Part shown: in pieces, positions 1 to 6,796 of the stretch
Position numbering within the stretch: the first letter of the stretch is position 1
Layout: each line of letters opens with the position of its first letter
Assembly: GCA_964429355.1 (NCBI GenBank)
Contig: CAYSCH010000309.1
Location: forward strand, 1 to 11,584
Length of the DNA: 11,584 nucleotides
DNA from: JAAYAY01 sp964429355
GTDB lineage: Bacteria > Planctomycetota > Planctomycetia > Pirellulales > Thermoguttaceae
Direction: 5' to 3'
Program-made: the position numbers and the translations under genes
The notes under the pieces: generated by a model
Database searches by the model: none
What the model saw: the letters and a program-made list of their open reading frames with translations, nothing else
What the model was told of the DNA's origin: nothing

Positions 1-181
1 AACGCCCCTCGTCCAAGATTTTGCACCGCTGGAAAGTGTAGGTGCAAAAACCCGTTCCGCTCCACAACCCGGCCAAAAAGTGCGATTGGCTCCAAAGAAA
101 TTTCTTCCTCCTTGCCCGCAATGACTTACGTCCAAGTGTCCCAATGTTTCCAAGATTCCATTTCTACCTATACATATAATC
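1..181. other. Non-coding leader upstream of the terminase remnant
   Basis: I see no gene here. The stretch holds a 9 bp perfect inverted repeat (TTTTGCACC at 19-27, GGTGCAAAA at 41-49) and an AT-rich patch with a perfect TATAAT at 175-180. There is no matching -35 hexamer 16-18 bp upstream of it. A TAA at 177-179 closes the terminase reading frame on its 5' side. No small terminase subunit or other phage gene is visible. Confidence 0.5.
19..49. repeat. 9 bp perfect inverted repeat with a 13 nt loop
   Basis: TTTTGCACC at 19-27 is the exact reverse complement of GGTGCAAAA at 41-49, separated by 13 nt. The pairing does not extend on either side. It could be an operator-like site, a weak transcriptional stem-loop (A/T at the base), or the edge of a lost element. 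Nothing in the sequence decides between these. Confidence 0.5.
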
Positions 182-240
182 ACTCCCTGACTCCCGACCC
201 CTGACTTCCTGTCCCCCGTCTCCTGTCCCCTCTCTTCTTG
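182..240. repeat. Degenerate C/T-rich 7-8 bp tandem repeat array
   Basis: Eight consecutive units of 7 or 8 bp can be read: ACTCCCTG, ACTCCCG, ACCCCTG, ACTTCCTG, TCCCCCG, TCTCCTG, TCCCCTC, TCTTCTTG. Most fit the pattern W-C-Y-C-C-Y-G. All purines on this strand fall at the unit start or end. It resembles the short tandemly repeated heptamers (STRR) known from cyanobacteria, here in a probable planctomycete. The array runs directly into the coding remnant of the terminase and seems to mark its broken 5' end. Confidence 0.6.
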
Positions 241-1339
241 ACTTGGGCAAAACGTTCCTCCCCGACCATTTCCTCAAACCTCCCTCCGAGATGCACCAGT
301 GGATGGCCGGCGAGCTTGACCGCATGACCACCGACCGCGGCAGCAAGCTCAATGTGCTCGGGCCCCGCGGCGGGGCCAAGTCGACCGTGGCCACCCTGGC
401 CTACCCCTTGCGCGAAGCCCTGCTCGGCCGTGAGCCCTACATCTGGATCCTCTCCGACACCATGCACCAGGCCCACGCCCACCTGGAGAACCTCAAGGCC
501 GAACTGGTGGATAACCAGCGGATTACGCGTGCTTACCCCCGCGCCGCCGGCCGGGGCCCCGTCTGGCAGGCAGGCCGGATCGTCATGCGCAACGGGGTGA
601 CGATCGAAGCCTTCGGCACCGGCCAGCGGATCCGTGGCCGTCGCGCCCGGGCCAACCGCCCCACGCTCCTGGTCTGCGACGACCTCCAGAACGACCGTCA
701 CATGGAATCTGTGCTCCAGCGCGGCCACGCCCGCACCTGGTTCCAGGGCATGCTGCTCAAGGCCGGCACGCCGCAGACGAACGTGGTGAATCTGGCCACC
801 GCCCTTCACCGTGAGGCCCTGGCCGTGGAACTCACCGAGACGGCCGACTGGACCAGCCGCATCTTCCGCTCCATCGATCCCTGGCCCTTCAACAGCAGTC
901 TCTGGGAAGAGTGGGAAGGGAGGCCGACATGGCCCGTCGTCCCACGCCCCAGATGGTGGCCGACGGGGTGGAGCTCTACCGCAAGTTCCATCCCCACGTC
1001 TTCGGCATCGAAAACAACCAGTACCAGGAACTGCTGTCCCCCGAGTTCACCTCGGCCTTTCTGCGCCAGGGCCTCCATGGCGTGCATCCCTGGGGCGTGC
1101 GCAACGACGCCAACAAGCTCGTCCGCATCCGCCGCTTGGGTCCGCTGCTGGCCGCCCGTCGGATCCGGCTCAAGTCCAATTGCCCCTCGACCCAGATCCT
1201 CTACCACCAGCTCCAGGAGTTCCCTATTGCCGACCATGACGACGGGCCCGACGCCCTGGAGATGGCCATGCGTCTGGCCTGCGAGCTCCTCGCCCCGGTA
1301 TGGAACGACGGCCTCGGCAACCGCCTCCCCGTCGGATAG
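231..1339 (+). pseudogene. Phage terminase large subunit, internally deleted and frameshifted
   Basis: This is the remnant of a DNA-packaging motor (ATPase plus nuclease) from a tailed phage. The first frame (TTG at 243, read to about 920) has a Walker A motif GPRGGAKST at residues 40-48. It also has a Walker B-like segment TLLVCDDLQND at 141-151 and a coupling-type segment NLATALHREAL near 183-193. The second frame, two bases on, continues from about 917 to the TAG at 1337-1339. It carries nuclease-domain sequence: HVFGIENNQYQELL and the terminal acidic motif DHDDGPDALEMA. The linker and first catalytic acidic motif of the RNase H-like nuclease are missing, so a deletion and not only a frameshift is needed. 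Upstream of 243 the frame still reads SLLDLG, which looks like family sequence, and is then lost in the C/T repeat. There is no ribosome binding site. It is almost certainly non-functional. Confidence 0.85.
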
Positions 1340-1491
1340 CCGCCTCTCGCTCCAAAAGAGACCACCCATGCCGTCGGCCCGTCATTCCCTCGCAACCCGC
1401 TTCGTCATTCCCGCCTTCGCGCCAGTGACCCCAGTCGCCAGGCCACGACGATCGAGCTGCGTATGGAGAGTCCCTGCTGGGACGGCCGACG

Positions 1492-1506
1492 GCACTCGGA
1501 GAGTGC
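1492..1506 (+). terminator. Weak candidate stem-loop terminator
   Basis: GCACTC (1492-1497), loop GGA and GAGTGC (1501-1506) form a 6 bp perfect stem. Further pairing at 1490-1491 with 1507-1508 includes one G-U pair. About 7 nt later comes TTTGTTT. The gap before the T-rich run makes it a poor intrinsic terminator, so confidence is low. Confidence 0.25.
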
Positions 1507-1547
1507 TGCTGCGTTTGTTTGGGACATGGCAAAACCGGCTCGATGGC

Positions 1548-1576
1548 TTGATCGTCGATGGCTCCAAAACTATCTT
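1548..1576 (+). promoter_or_regulatory. Candidate sigma-70-type promoter for the secreted-protein operon
   Basis: TTGATC (1548-1553) and TATCTT (1571-1576) are separated by exactly 17 bp, each matching the consensus at four of six positions. Transcription would start near 1583, leaving a leader of under 20 nt that consists mostly of the ribosome binding site before the ATG at 1600. Position and spacing are good but the hexamers are only moderate. Confidence 0.3.
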
Positions 1577-1582
1577 CAGACG

Positions 1583-1590
1583 AAAGGAGA
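1583..1590 (+). promoter_or_regulatory. Ribosome binding site that sets the start at 1600
   Basis: AAAGGAGA lies 9 nt before the ATG at 1600. It decides the start: an in-frame ATG at 1558 would put the signal peptide 14 residues in and has no such site. A second ATG at 1603 is three bases further from the site. Confidence 0.7.
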
Positions 1591-1599
1591 CCTTGCGCC

Positions 1600-2070
1600 A
1601 TGATGAACAGTTCGACTGCCGCTGTTGCCTCTTGCCTGTCCATTTGCATCCTGGCCGTCGCCGGCCATGCTGCCGAAACGCTCACCGACCTGGTCATTTC
1701 GGACTTCGTCAAAGGGCAAACGGAGCCGGCGCTGCAGGGATTCGTGGCCGGGCAGCGTTGGCGGTCGAGTTGGAAGACTCCCCAGGCCGAGCGGCCGGAG
1801 CACGGCAAGCGGGAGATCCCCACGGCTGTGTTTACGCTGGCGGCGGAGGGACCGGCCCAACTGGTCTACGTCGTCATGCCCTATCCCGAAGAGACGTCGC
1901 CTCTGGTCGAGATCGAATCCACCAAGACGGACGACGGTTCGACGAACGTGAGATTGAGCCTTCCGAACGGTATAGTGGACGAAATCCACCTTGGCGAAAC
2001 GGCCCGTGTCATTCGCACGCCCAAGGGTGGCAAGGCGGCCGAGTGGGCCAGTCTGGGAACAAAGCCATAG
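1600..2070 (+). CDS. Small secreted protein resembling a heparinase II/III C-terminal sandwich
   Basis: The 156-residue product has a signal peptide with a hydrophobic core at about 7-22 and likely cleavage after AGHA (residue 24). The mature part is about 130 residues with no cysteines. Its second half (VFTLAAEGPAQLVYVVMPYP at 77-96, then VRLSLPNGIVDEIHLGE) alternates hydrophobic strands. It reads like the closing beta-sandwich of heparinase II/III and alginate-lyase-like enzymes, which typically end with a 'loose the value of a polar group from this product' type strand pattern of P-[DN]-G followed by D-x-I-x-[LF]. The helical toroid catalytic domain of those enzymes is absent. It could therefore be a truncated remnant or a free-standing carbohydrate-associated domain. 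The resemblance is from memory and is weak. A good ribosome binding site and conserved-looking frame argue that it is translated. The next gene starts 21 bp later on the same strand, suggesting an operon. Confidence 0.6.
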   Translation: MMNSSTAAVASCLSICILAVAGHAAETLTDLVISDFVKGQTEPALQGFVAGQRWRSSWKTPQAERPEHGKREIPTAVFTLAAEGPAQLVYVVMPYPEETSPLVEIESTKTDDGSTNVRLSLPNGIVDEIHLGETARVIRTPKGGKAAEWASLGTKP

Positions 2071-2091
2071 CAGACAGTACATTGTGAGACC

Positions 2092-4080
2092 ATGAAACGC
2101 ATTCTTCCGATCAGCCTCTTCGTGATGCTCCTGTCCTCGGCCCTTCCTGCTGCCGAACCGACTGGTGTCGAGTTTGACGGCATCACCAATTACGCCGAGG
2201 TCGGCGACGGGTCGCTCTTCGACCTGGACTCGTTCACGCTGGCCGCCAGCGTGAAACTCGATAAAGCAGACGGTTCGCAGATCATCCTCAGCCGCGGCGA
2301 GGCCGGCAAGCTGTTCACACTCTACGTCTACAGCGGCACCGTGCGGATGCTGGTGGAGTATGCAACCGACAAGTACACCCATGCCCATGTGCCCGTGCCG
2401 CCGACGGGCAAATGGGTCCATCTGGCCGGCACCTACGACGGCCAGGCGATCAAGCTCTATGTCGACGGGAAGCTGGAAGCGGAAACCAAGGCCGTCGGAC
2501 GGATTCCCCAGTCGGACGCCCCTCTGAGGATCGGGGCGATCTCGGCGGGAAGCCGGGTCCTCGATGGGCAGCTCGACCGGGTGTGCATCTGCCGGGAGGC
2601 ACTCGATGCCGACTCCGTGGCCAGGCTGGCGGAGGGCACGCCGCCGAAGGCCGATTCTGTCGTGGCCTGCTGGACGGCTGAAACGGCTGGAGACCAGGTG
2701 TGGAAAAGTGCCATAGCCGGTGGGCCCGATGCGGCCAGGAAGACGGGCAGTCTGCTCATCTGTCGCAAGGAAAACGGTTACCGGGGCATCTGGTATTCCA
2801 ATCAGGCCCAGGGGGACGAGTACGTGTTCAAGTACAGCGGCGGCATGGGCACGTATTGCGCCAAGCACCGGCCGTTTGCCATCTACGCCCCGGAAGTCGA
2901 CAAAACCTTCTTCTGCTACGGCGGCGCCGAGGGGGAGGGGAACCGGCGGACGCTTCTGCACATGGTCTCCTACTACGACCACAAGACGGGCATGGTGCCC
3001 CGCCCCACGGTCCTGCTGGATAAACACACCGACGACGCCCACGACAACCCGGTGATTTCGATGGACGAGCGGGGCTACCTCTGGATCTTCTCCAGTTCCC
3101 ACGGAACGGGCCGGCCGTCCTTCATCTCCGTCAGCAAACAGCCCTACTCCGTCGACGATTTCGAACTCGTCCGGATCACCAACTTCTCCTACACGCAACC
3201 CTACTATCTCCAAGGCCAGGGGTTCTTCTTCCTGCACACCCGCTACGGCGAAGGGGGCCGGCAACTGTTCCAGATGACCTCCCCTGACGGCCGTGCCTGG
3301 AGCGAAGGTGAGAAGCTGGCGATGATCGAGATGGGCCACTACCAGGTGAGCTGGCCCTGCGGCAACAAGGTGGGAACCGCCTTCAACATGCACCCCGCGC
3401 CGGATGGCCTCAACTGGCGAACCAACCTCTACTACATGGAAACCGAGGATTTCGGAAAGACCTGGCGCAACGCCCAGGGGGAGAAACTCCAGTTGCCGCT
3501 CACAACGGTCGCCAGTCCAGCCCTCGTCCACGACTTCCGCAGCGAAAATCGCAACGTCTATATGAAGGACGTGGCCTACGACGCCGAGAGGCGGCCCGTC
3601 ATTCTCTTTCTCACCAGCGGCGGCTGGCAGTCGGGGCCGGTCAACGATCCAAGAACCTGGCAGACCGCGCGCTGGACCGGCCAGGAGTGGGAGATCCGCA
3701 GCGTCACCAATTCCGACAACAACTACGACACCGGCTCCCTCTACATCGAGCAGGACGTCCTCTGGCGGATCATCGGCCCCACGGAGCCCGGTCCCCAGCG
3801 CGGCAACACGGGCGGCGAAGTGGCCATCTGGACGAGTCGCGACCAGGGAGCCACCTGGACGAAAGTCCGCCAGTTGACCCACGACAGCCAGTTGAATCAC
3901 GGCTACTGCCGCAAGCCGATCAATGCCCACCCCGACTTCTATTCCCTCTGGGCGGACGGGCACGGCCGGCAGCTTTCGGAATCGAGGCTCTATTTCTGCA
4001 ACCGGGATGGCAGCCGAGTGTGCATGCTGCCGGTGGAGATGGACGGGGATTTTGCCGAACCTGTGGAAATCGGCCGGTAG
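2092..4080 (+). CDS. Secreted LamG plus BNR_4-type beta-propeller protein
   Basis: The 662-residue product probably binds or degrades an extracellular polysaccharide. A signal peptide (MKRILPISLF onward, cleavage near residues 20-21) is followed by a LamG/concanavalin A-like domain at about 24-180, with the typical WVHLAGTYDGQAIKLYVDG at 108-126. The rest (about 225-662) matches the BNR_4 family pattern: GYRGIWYSNQ, DEYVFKYSGGMGTYCAKH and APEVDKTFFCYGG. Three Asp-box-like sequences are visible: TSPDGRAWSEG (396-406), TEDFGKTWRN (451-460) and TSRDQGATWTK (581-591). HDNPVISMDERGYLWIFSSSHG (317-338) is another family block. Known members with this fold include polysaccharide lyases of the ulvan-lyase type and sialidase-like propellers, but substrate and activity cannot be read from the sequence. 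Only a weak GTGAG lies before the ATG, so it probably depends on transcription from the upstream gene. The gene ends 17 bp from a convergent gene without a visible terminator. Confidence 0.85.
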   Translation: MKRILPISLFVMLLSSALPAAEPTGVEFDGITNYAEVGDGSLFDLDSFTLAASVKLDKADGSQIILSRGEAGKLFTLYVYSGTVRMLVEYATDKYTHAHVPVPPTGKWVHLAGTYDGQAIKLYVDGKLEAETKAVGRIPQSDAPLRIGAISAGSRVLDGQLDRVCICREALDADSVARLAEGTPPKADSVVACWTAETAGDQVWKSAIAGGPDAARKTGSLLICRKENGYRGIWYSNQAQGDEYVFKYSGGMGTYCAKHRPFAIYAPEVDKTFFCYGGAEGEGNRRTLLHMVSYYDHKTGMVPRPTVLLDKHTDDAHDNPVISMDERGYLWIFSSSHGTGRPSFISVSKQPYSVDDFELVRITNFSYTQPYYLQGQGFFFLHTRYGEGGRQLFQMTSPDGRAWSEGEKLAMIEMGHYQVSWPCGNKVGTAFNMHPAPDGLNWRTNLYYMETEDFGKTWRNAQGEKLQLPLTTVASPALVHDFRSENRNVYMKDVAYDAERRPVILFLTSGGWQSGPVNDPRTWQTARWTGQEWEIRSVTNSDNNYDTGSLYIEQDVLWRIIGPTEPGPQRGNTGGEVAIWTSRDQGATWTKVRQLTHDSQLNHGYCRKPINAHPDFYSLWADGHGRQLSESRLYFCNRDGSRVCMLPVEMDGDFAEPVEIGR

Positions 4081-4097
4081 CGGAAAGGGCGGAGCGA

Positions 4098-5306
4098 TCA
4101 AGGAATGAAGTTCAAGATCTGTGGTGTGAATCCGTCCTGGTCGCGGTAGAAGTGATCCCAGTTCGCCGGGCCCTGCAACCTGACAGCGCCGGGAAGCTTG
4201 ACATTTGTCCGCGAGACATTCAGTGTGCCAAGACTCGGCAGGACGCCGAGTTGGGCAACGCCGGTGTCGGTGACTGCCGTTCCGCTGAGGTCCAGGGAAT
4301 TGAGCTGCTTGAGGCCAACCAGATGGTGGAGGCCCTCATCGCTCACTACCGTGTTGGCCAAATTCAACGCCGATAGGTTGGCCAGTGCTGCCAGATGCTG
4401 GAGACCTTGATCGCTGATGGCCGTATTGTCCAGATCCAAAGCCCTCAGACGCGGATGATTGGCGATCGCCGCCAGGCCAGCATCGGTGATTCGTGTGCCA
4501 CTTACATCGAGGATCACCAGGGAACGGATCGCGCCCAAATCCCGAAAGCCTGTGTCGGAGATGGCCGTTCCGTCGAGGAACGCCTGTTGAAGAGGCATTT
4601 GAGTCAGCGGAGCTACGGACCTGTCCGTGACCGCTGCCTTGTGGAGGCCAATCCAGGTGAGCTGGAGTCCCGCGAGATTGGCAACCGTCTGGTCCGTGGT
4701 CTGAGGCCCGCCCAGCTCGAGGACCCTCAGATTCCGCAAACCTCCAAGGCTTCGAACTCCGGCGGATGTGATCTTCGTGTCACAGAGAGCAAGCGATGTG
4801 AGTTGCGGCATGGCGGCAACTTGCTGCAGCCCGGCGTCACCAATTAACGTGCCGCTGAATTCCAGACGCTTGATGCCCCGATGTCTGGCAAGGGTCGCCA
4901 TGCCACGATCGCTGCACTTGGTGTTGTGCAAGCTCAGTGCTTCCAGCGGATCCAGGCGAAGCAGCAATTCGACGTCGTCGTCATCGAAGTCTGAAGGATC
5001 CGGGAACCACAATTGGGCCGTGCGGGGGCCCTCGCCGGTCAACGTGTCGAGCCAGTAGGGCATCTTCCAGCCCAGGATTCCCTCCCTGCCGTAGAAACTG
5101 AACTGACCTCCCTTCCGGCGGATACTCTCGATGATCGTGTTCTCGCGGGCGGCGTAATAGCGTCGCGTGGCGATCCAGGAGAGTGGCAGTGCTGTCACGA
5201 GAACGAGCAGCAGGAGGGTGCACAAGCCGAATTGGGGCCAGTGTCGCAATCTTCTGAGCGTTTCAGGCNNNNNNNNNNGCTCAAGCTGCGTGCGCTTTTT
5301 CTTCAT
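4098..5306 (-). CDS. Membrane-anchored leucine-rich-repeat protein
   Basis: The 402-residue product (counting the N run at face value) starts MKKKRTQLE. It has a basic cytoplasmic tail broken by the assembly gap, one hydrophobic helix (about 27-45, FGLCTLLLLVLVTALPLSW) and then an exported domain. A spacer of about 70 residues (GGQFSFYGREGILGW) precedes about eleven repeats of 23-24 residues from residue 120 to 382. Their consensus is LxxLxLxxTxITDxGL, most regular in the last five. This repeat type is abundant and paralogous in planctomycetes, where it is thought to mediate protein contacts; no enzymatic motif is visible. The start is set by an ATGA overlap with the polyphosphate kinase stop codon. 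The longer open frame upstream is only the kinase gene read in another frame. Coupling implies co-expression with the kinase, but any shared function is an inference. Confidence 0.85.
   Translation of the reverse strand: MKKKRTQLEXXXXPETLRRLRHWPQFGLCTLLLLVLVTALPLSWIATRRYYAARENTIIESIRRKGGQFSFYGREGILGWKMPYWLDTLTGEGPRTAQLWFPDPSDFDDDDVELLLRLDPLEALSLHNTKCSDRGMATLARHRGIKRLEFSGTLIGDAGLQQVAAMPQLTSLALCDTKITSAGVRSLGGLRNLRVLELGGPQTTDQTVANLAGLQLTWIGLHKAAVTDRSVAPLTQMPLQQAFLDGTAISDTGFRDLGAIRSLVILDVSGTRITDAGLAAIANHPRLRALDLDNTAISDQGLQHLAALANLSALNLANTVVSDEGLHHLVGLKQLNSLDLSGTAVTDTGVAQLGVLPSLGTLNVSRTNVKLPGAVRLQGPANWDHFYRDQDGFTPQILNFIP
5269..5278. other. Assembly gap of ten Ns
   Basis: Ten unresolved bases fall in the 5' part of the LRR gene, between residues 9 and 14, just before the membrane helix. 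The frame is kept across the gap if its length is taken as written. Ten Ns is a common placeholder, so the true length, and hence the size of the cytoplasmic tail, is unknown. Confidence 0.95.
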
Positions 5307-6796
5307 GCCCGCCCCAACGCATCCTCGAGCGTCTTGGCCACCGTACGAATCGCCTTGATGCGGGCATAGAGCTTGCAGTTCGCTTCCAGAATCGTCCAGG
5401 GGGCGTAGGTCGTGCTCGTTCGTTGGAGCATTTCCACCACACACACCCGGTACTGCTCGTACTTCTCGCGGTTTCGCCAGTCCTCTTCCGTGATCTTCCA
5501 CTGTTTTTCCGGCGTCTGCTGGCGAGCTTCGAAGCGGCGGAGCTGCTCATCGCGGTCGATGTGCAGCCAGAACTTGATCAGCGCCGTGCCGGAATCGGCC
5601 AACTGCTTTTCGAACTCATTGATCTCCCGATAGGCCCGTCGCCATTCTTCTTCCGAACAGAAGCCCTCGATCCGCTCGACCATCACTCGGCCGTACCACG
5701 AACGGTCGAAGATCGTGATGTGGCCGGCCTTCGGAAGCTTGCTCCAGAACCGCCAGAGGTAATGGTGGCTCTTCTCGAGCGGCGTGGGGGCGGCAATCGG
5801 CACAACTTCATAACCTCGCGGATCGAGCCCCCGGGTGAGCCGCTTGATGTTGCCCCCTTTCCCGGCCGCATCCCACCCCTCGTAGACGATCACGGCGGGA
5901 ATGCGCGCGATGTAGATCTCGTGCTCGAGCTGAAAAACCCGTTTCTGCAGCTTGTCGAGTTCCTCGTTGTATTCTTCGCGCTCCAGAGAAAGGCTGGTGT
6001 CGATACGGTCGAGGATCGTATGGTCCTGTGTGGGCGAGATCTCGGGTCTGGCCATCGGCTCCGGTTTAACCTTGGGAGCAGCCGCCCGCCGTTGCAGCTC
6101 CTGCTGAATGGCCTCAATGACCGTTTCAAATACCTTGACGCGGGCGAACCTCGCGTCGGTGGCTTCCACCACGGTCCAGGGAGCGTGGGCGGCGCTGGTT
6201 CGCTCCAGCATCTCCTCGACCGCTTCCAGCCAAACATCGTATTTCTGATGATGGCGCCATTCCTGCTTGCCGACCTTCCAGGCCAGCACCGGATCCCTGC
6301 CGATCTTCTTGAACCGCTTCTTCTGCTCTTCCTTGCTGATGTGCAGCCAGAATTTGACGATCACCCGGCCGGCGTCGGCCAACTGCCGTTCGAGCTGCTG
6401 AATGTCTTCATATCCCTGCTCCCATTGCCGCCCCGGGAGATGCTTCTCGATTCTTTCCACGAGAACACGACCGTACCACGACCGGTCGAAGATCGCGATC
6501 TTGCCGTCCGGAGGAATGATGGAGCAGAAACGCTGCATCCACGGATAGTAGCGTTCAATCTCGTTGGGTGCGCTGATCGGGTGGACGGTGAATCCACGTG
6601 GGTCCAGGGCCTGGCTCATGCAGTTGATGAGACTCCCTTTCCCGGCAGCATCCAGGCCTTCGAAAATGACGATCACGGGAATGCCCGCTTCGAGGGCCGC
6701 CCGTTGGCAGGCCCCGAGACGTTCCTCCATCTCGGGAAAGATGCTCTGGTAGACGTCCCTCGGAAGTCTCTTGCTCAGATCGACCAATTCTAACAT
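5303..6796 (-). CDS. ppk2: Two-domain polyphosphate kinase 2 (polyphosphate:AMP phosphotransferase type)
   Basis: The 497-residue cytoplasmic enzyme would transfer phosphate between polyphosphate and nucleotides. Two-domain PPK2 proteins are best known for making ADP from AMP. It is a tandem duplication: domain 1 at about 1-234, a linker rich in Pro and charged residues (235-260), and domain 2 at about 262-497. Each domain has a P-loop (GLDAAGKG at 47-54; GWDAAGKG at 307-314), the block LDPRG, and the Walker B/lid block FDRSWYGRV (103-111; 363-371). Each ends APWT followed by V/I-V/L-EA. The start at 6796 (MLELVDLSKRLP) fits the family N-terminus and has AGG 8 nt upstream. Longer in-frame starts at 6817, 6844 and 6859 exist, but a TACAAT -10-like sequence on this strand at 6848-6843 lies inside the longest ones. 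The stop overlaps the LRR gene start (ATGA). The gene is divergent from the ceramidase-like gene. Confidence 0.93.
   Translation of the reverse strand: MLELVDLSKRLPRDVYQSIFPEMEERLGACQRAALEAGIPVIVIFEGLDAAGKGSLINCMSQALDPRGFTVHPISAPNEIERYYPWMQRFCSIIPPDGKIAIFDRSWYGRVLVERIEKHLPGRQWEQGYEDIQQLERQLADAGRVIVKFWLHISKEEQKKRFKKIGRDPVLAWKVGKQEWRHHQKYDVWLEAVEEMLERTSAAHAPWTVVEATDARFARVKVFETVIEAIQQELQRRAAAPKVKPEPMARPEISPTQDHTILDRIDTSLSLEREEYNEELDKLQKRVFQLEHEIYIARIPAVIVYEGWDAAGKGGNIKRLTRGLDPRGYEVVPIAAPTPLEKSHHYLWRFWSKLPKAGHITIFDRSWYGRVMVERIEGFCSEEEWRRAYREINEFEKQLADSGTALIKFWLHIDRDEQLRRFEARQQTPEKQWKITEEDWRNREKYEQYRVCVVEMLQRTSTTYAPWTILEANCKLYARIKAIRTVAKTLEDALGRA

Larger units (their letters stand above)
1340..1599. 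other. Intergenic region with short inverted and direct repeats
   Basis: I see no convincing gene. An 11 bp perfect inverted repeat (1369-1379 and 1484-1494) brackets about 104 bp. Inside it CGTCATTCCC occurs twice (1380-1389 and 1403-1412), and the second copy runs on into GCCTTCGCG. A separate hairpin follows at 1492-1506 (GCACTC, loop GGA, GAGTGC) with T-rich sequence after it. The terminase frame of 243 stays open across this region, but the translation is unlike any protein I recognise. It may hold the debris of the next phage gene or of a small repeat element. Confidence 0.45.

Noticed and set aside
175..180. Perfect TATAAT as a promoter for the terminase remnant
   Set aside because: No acceptable -35 hexamer is found at the right distance, there is no extended -10, and the downstream gene is broken and lacks a ribosome binding site.
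182..240. CRISPR-like array
   Set aside because: The units are 7-8 bp and contiguous with no spacers, so this is a simple degenerate tandem repeat and not a CRISPR. No cas genes are present.
1340..2087. Continuation of the first terminase frame to 2087 as one 614-residue protein
   Set aside because: After about residue 226 the sequence becomes an Arg/Pro/Ser-rich nonsense translation that overlaps the real nuclease frame and the following secreted-protein gene.
1576..4101. 841-residue open frame on the minus strand
   Set aside because: It lies antisense to the secreted small protein and the LamG/BNR gene, whose signal peptides and domains are clear. Its translation is rich in Gly, Val, Ala, Arg and Pro with no family pattern, as expected for the codon shadow of a high-GC gene.
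5423..6793. 456-residue open frame on the plus strand
   Set aside because: It is fully antisense to the polyphosphate kinase, whose motifs are unmistakable. The antisense translation has no recognisable domain.
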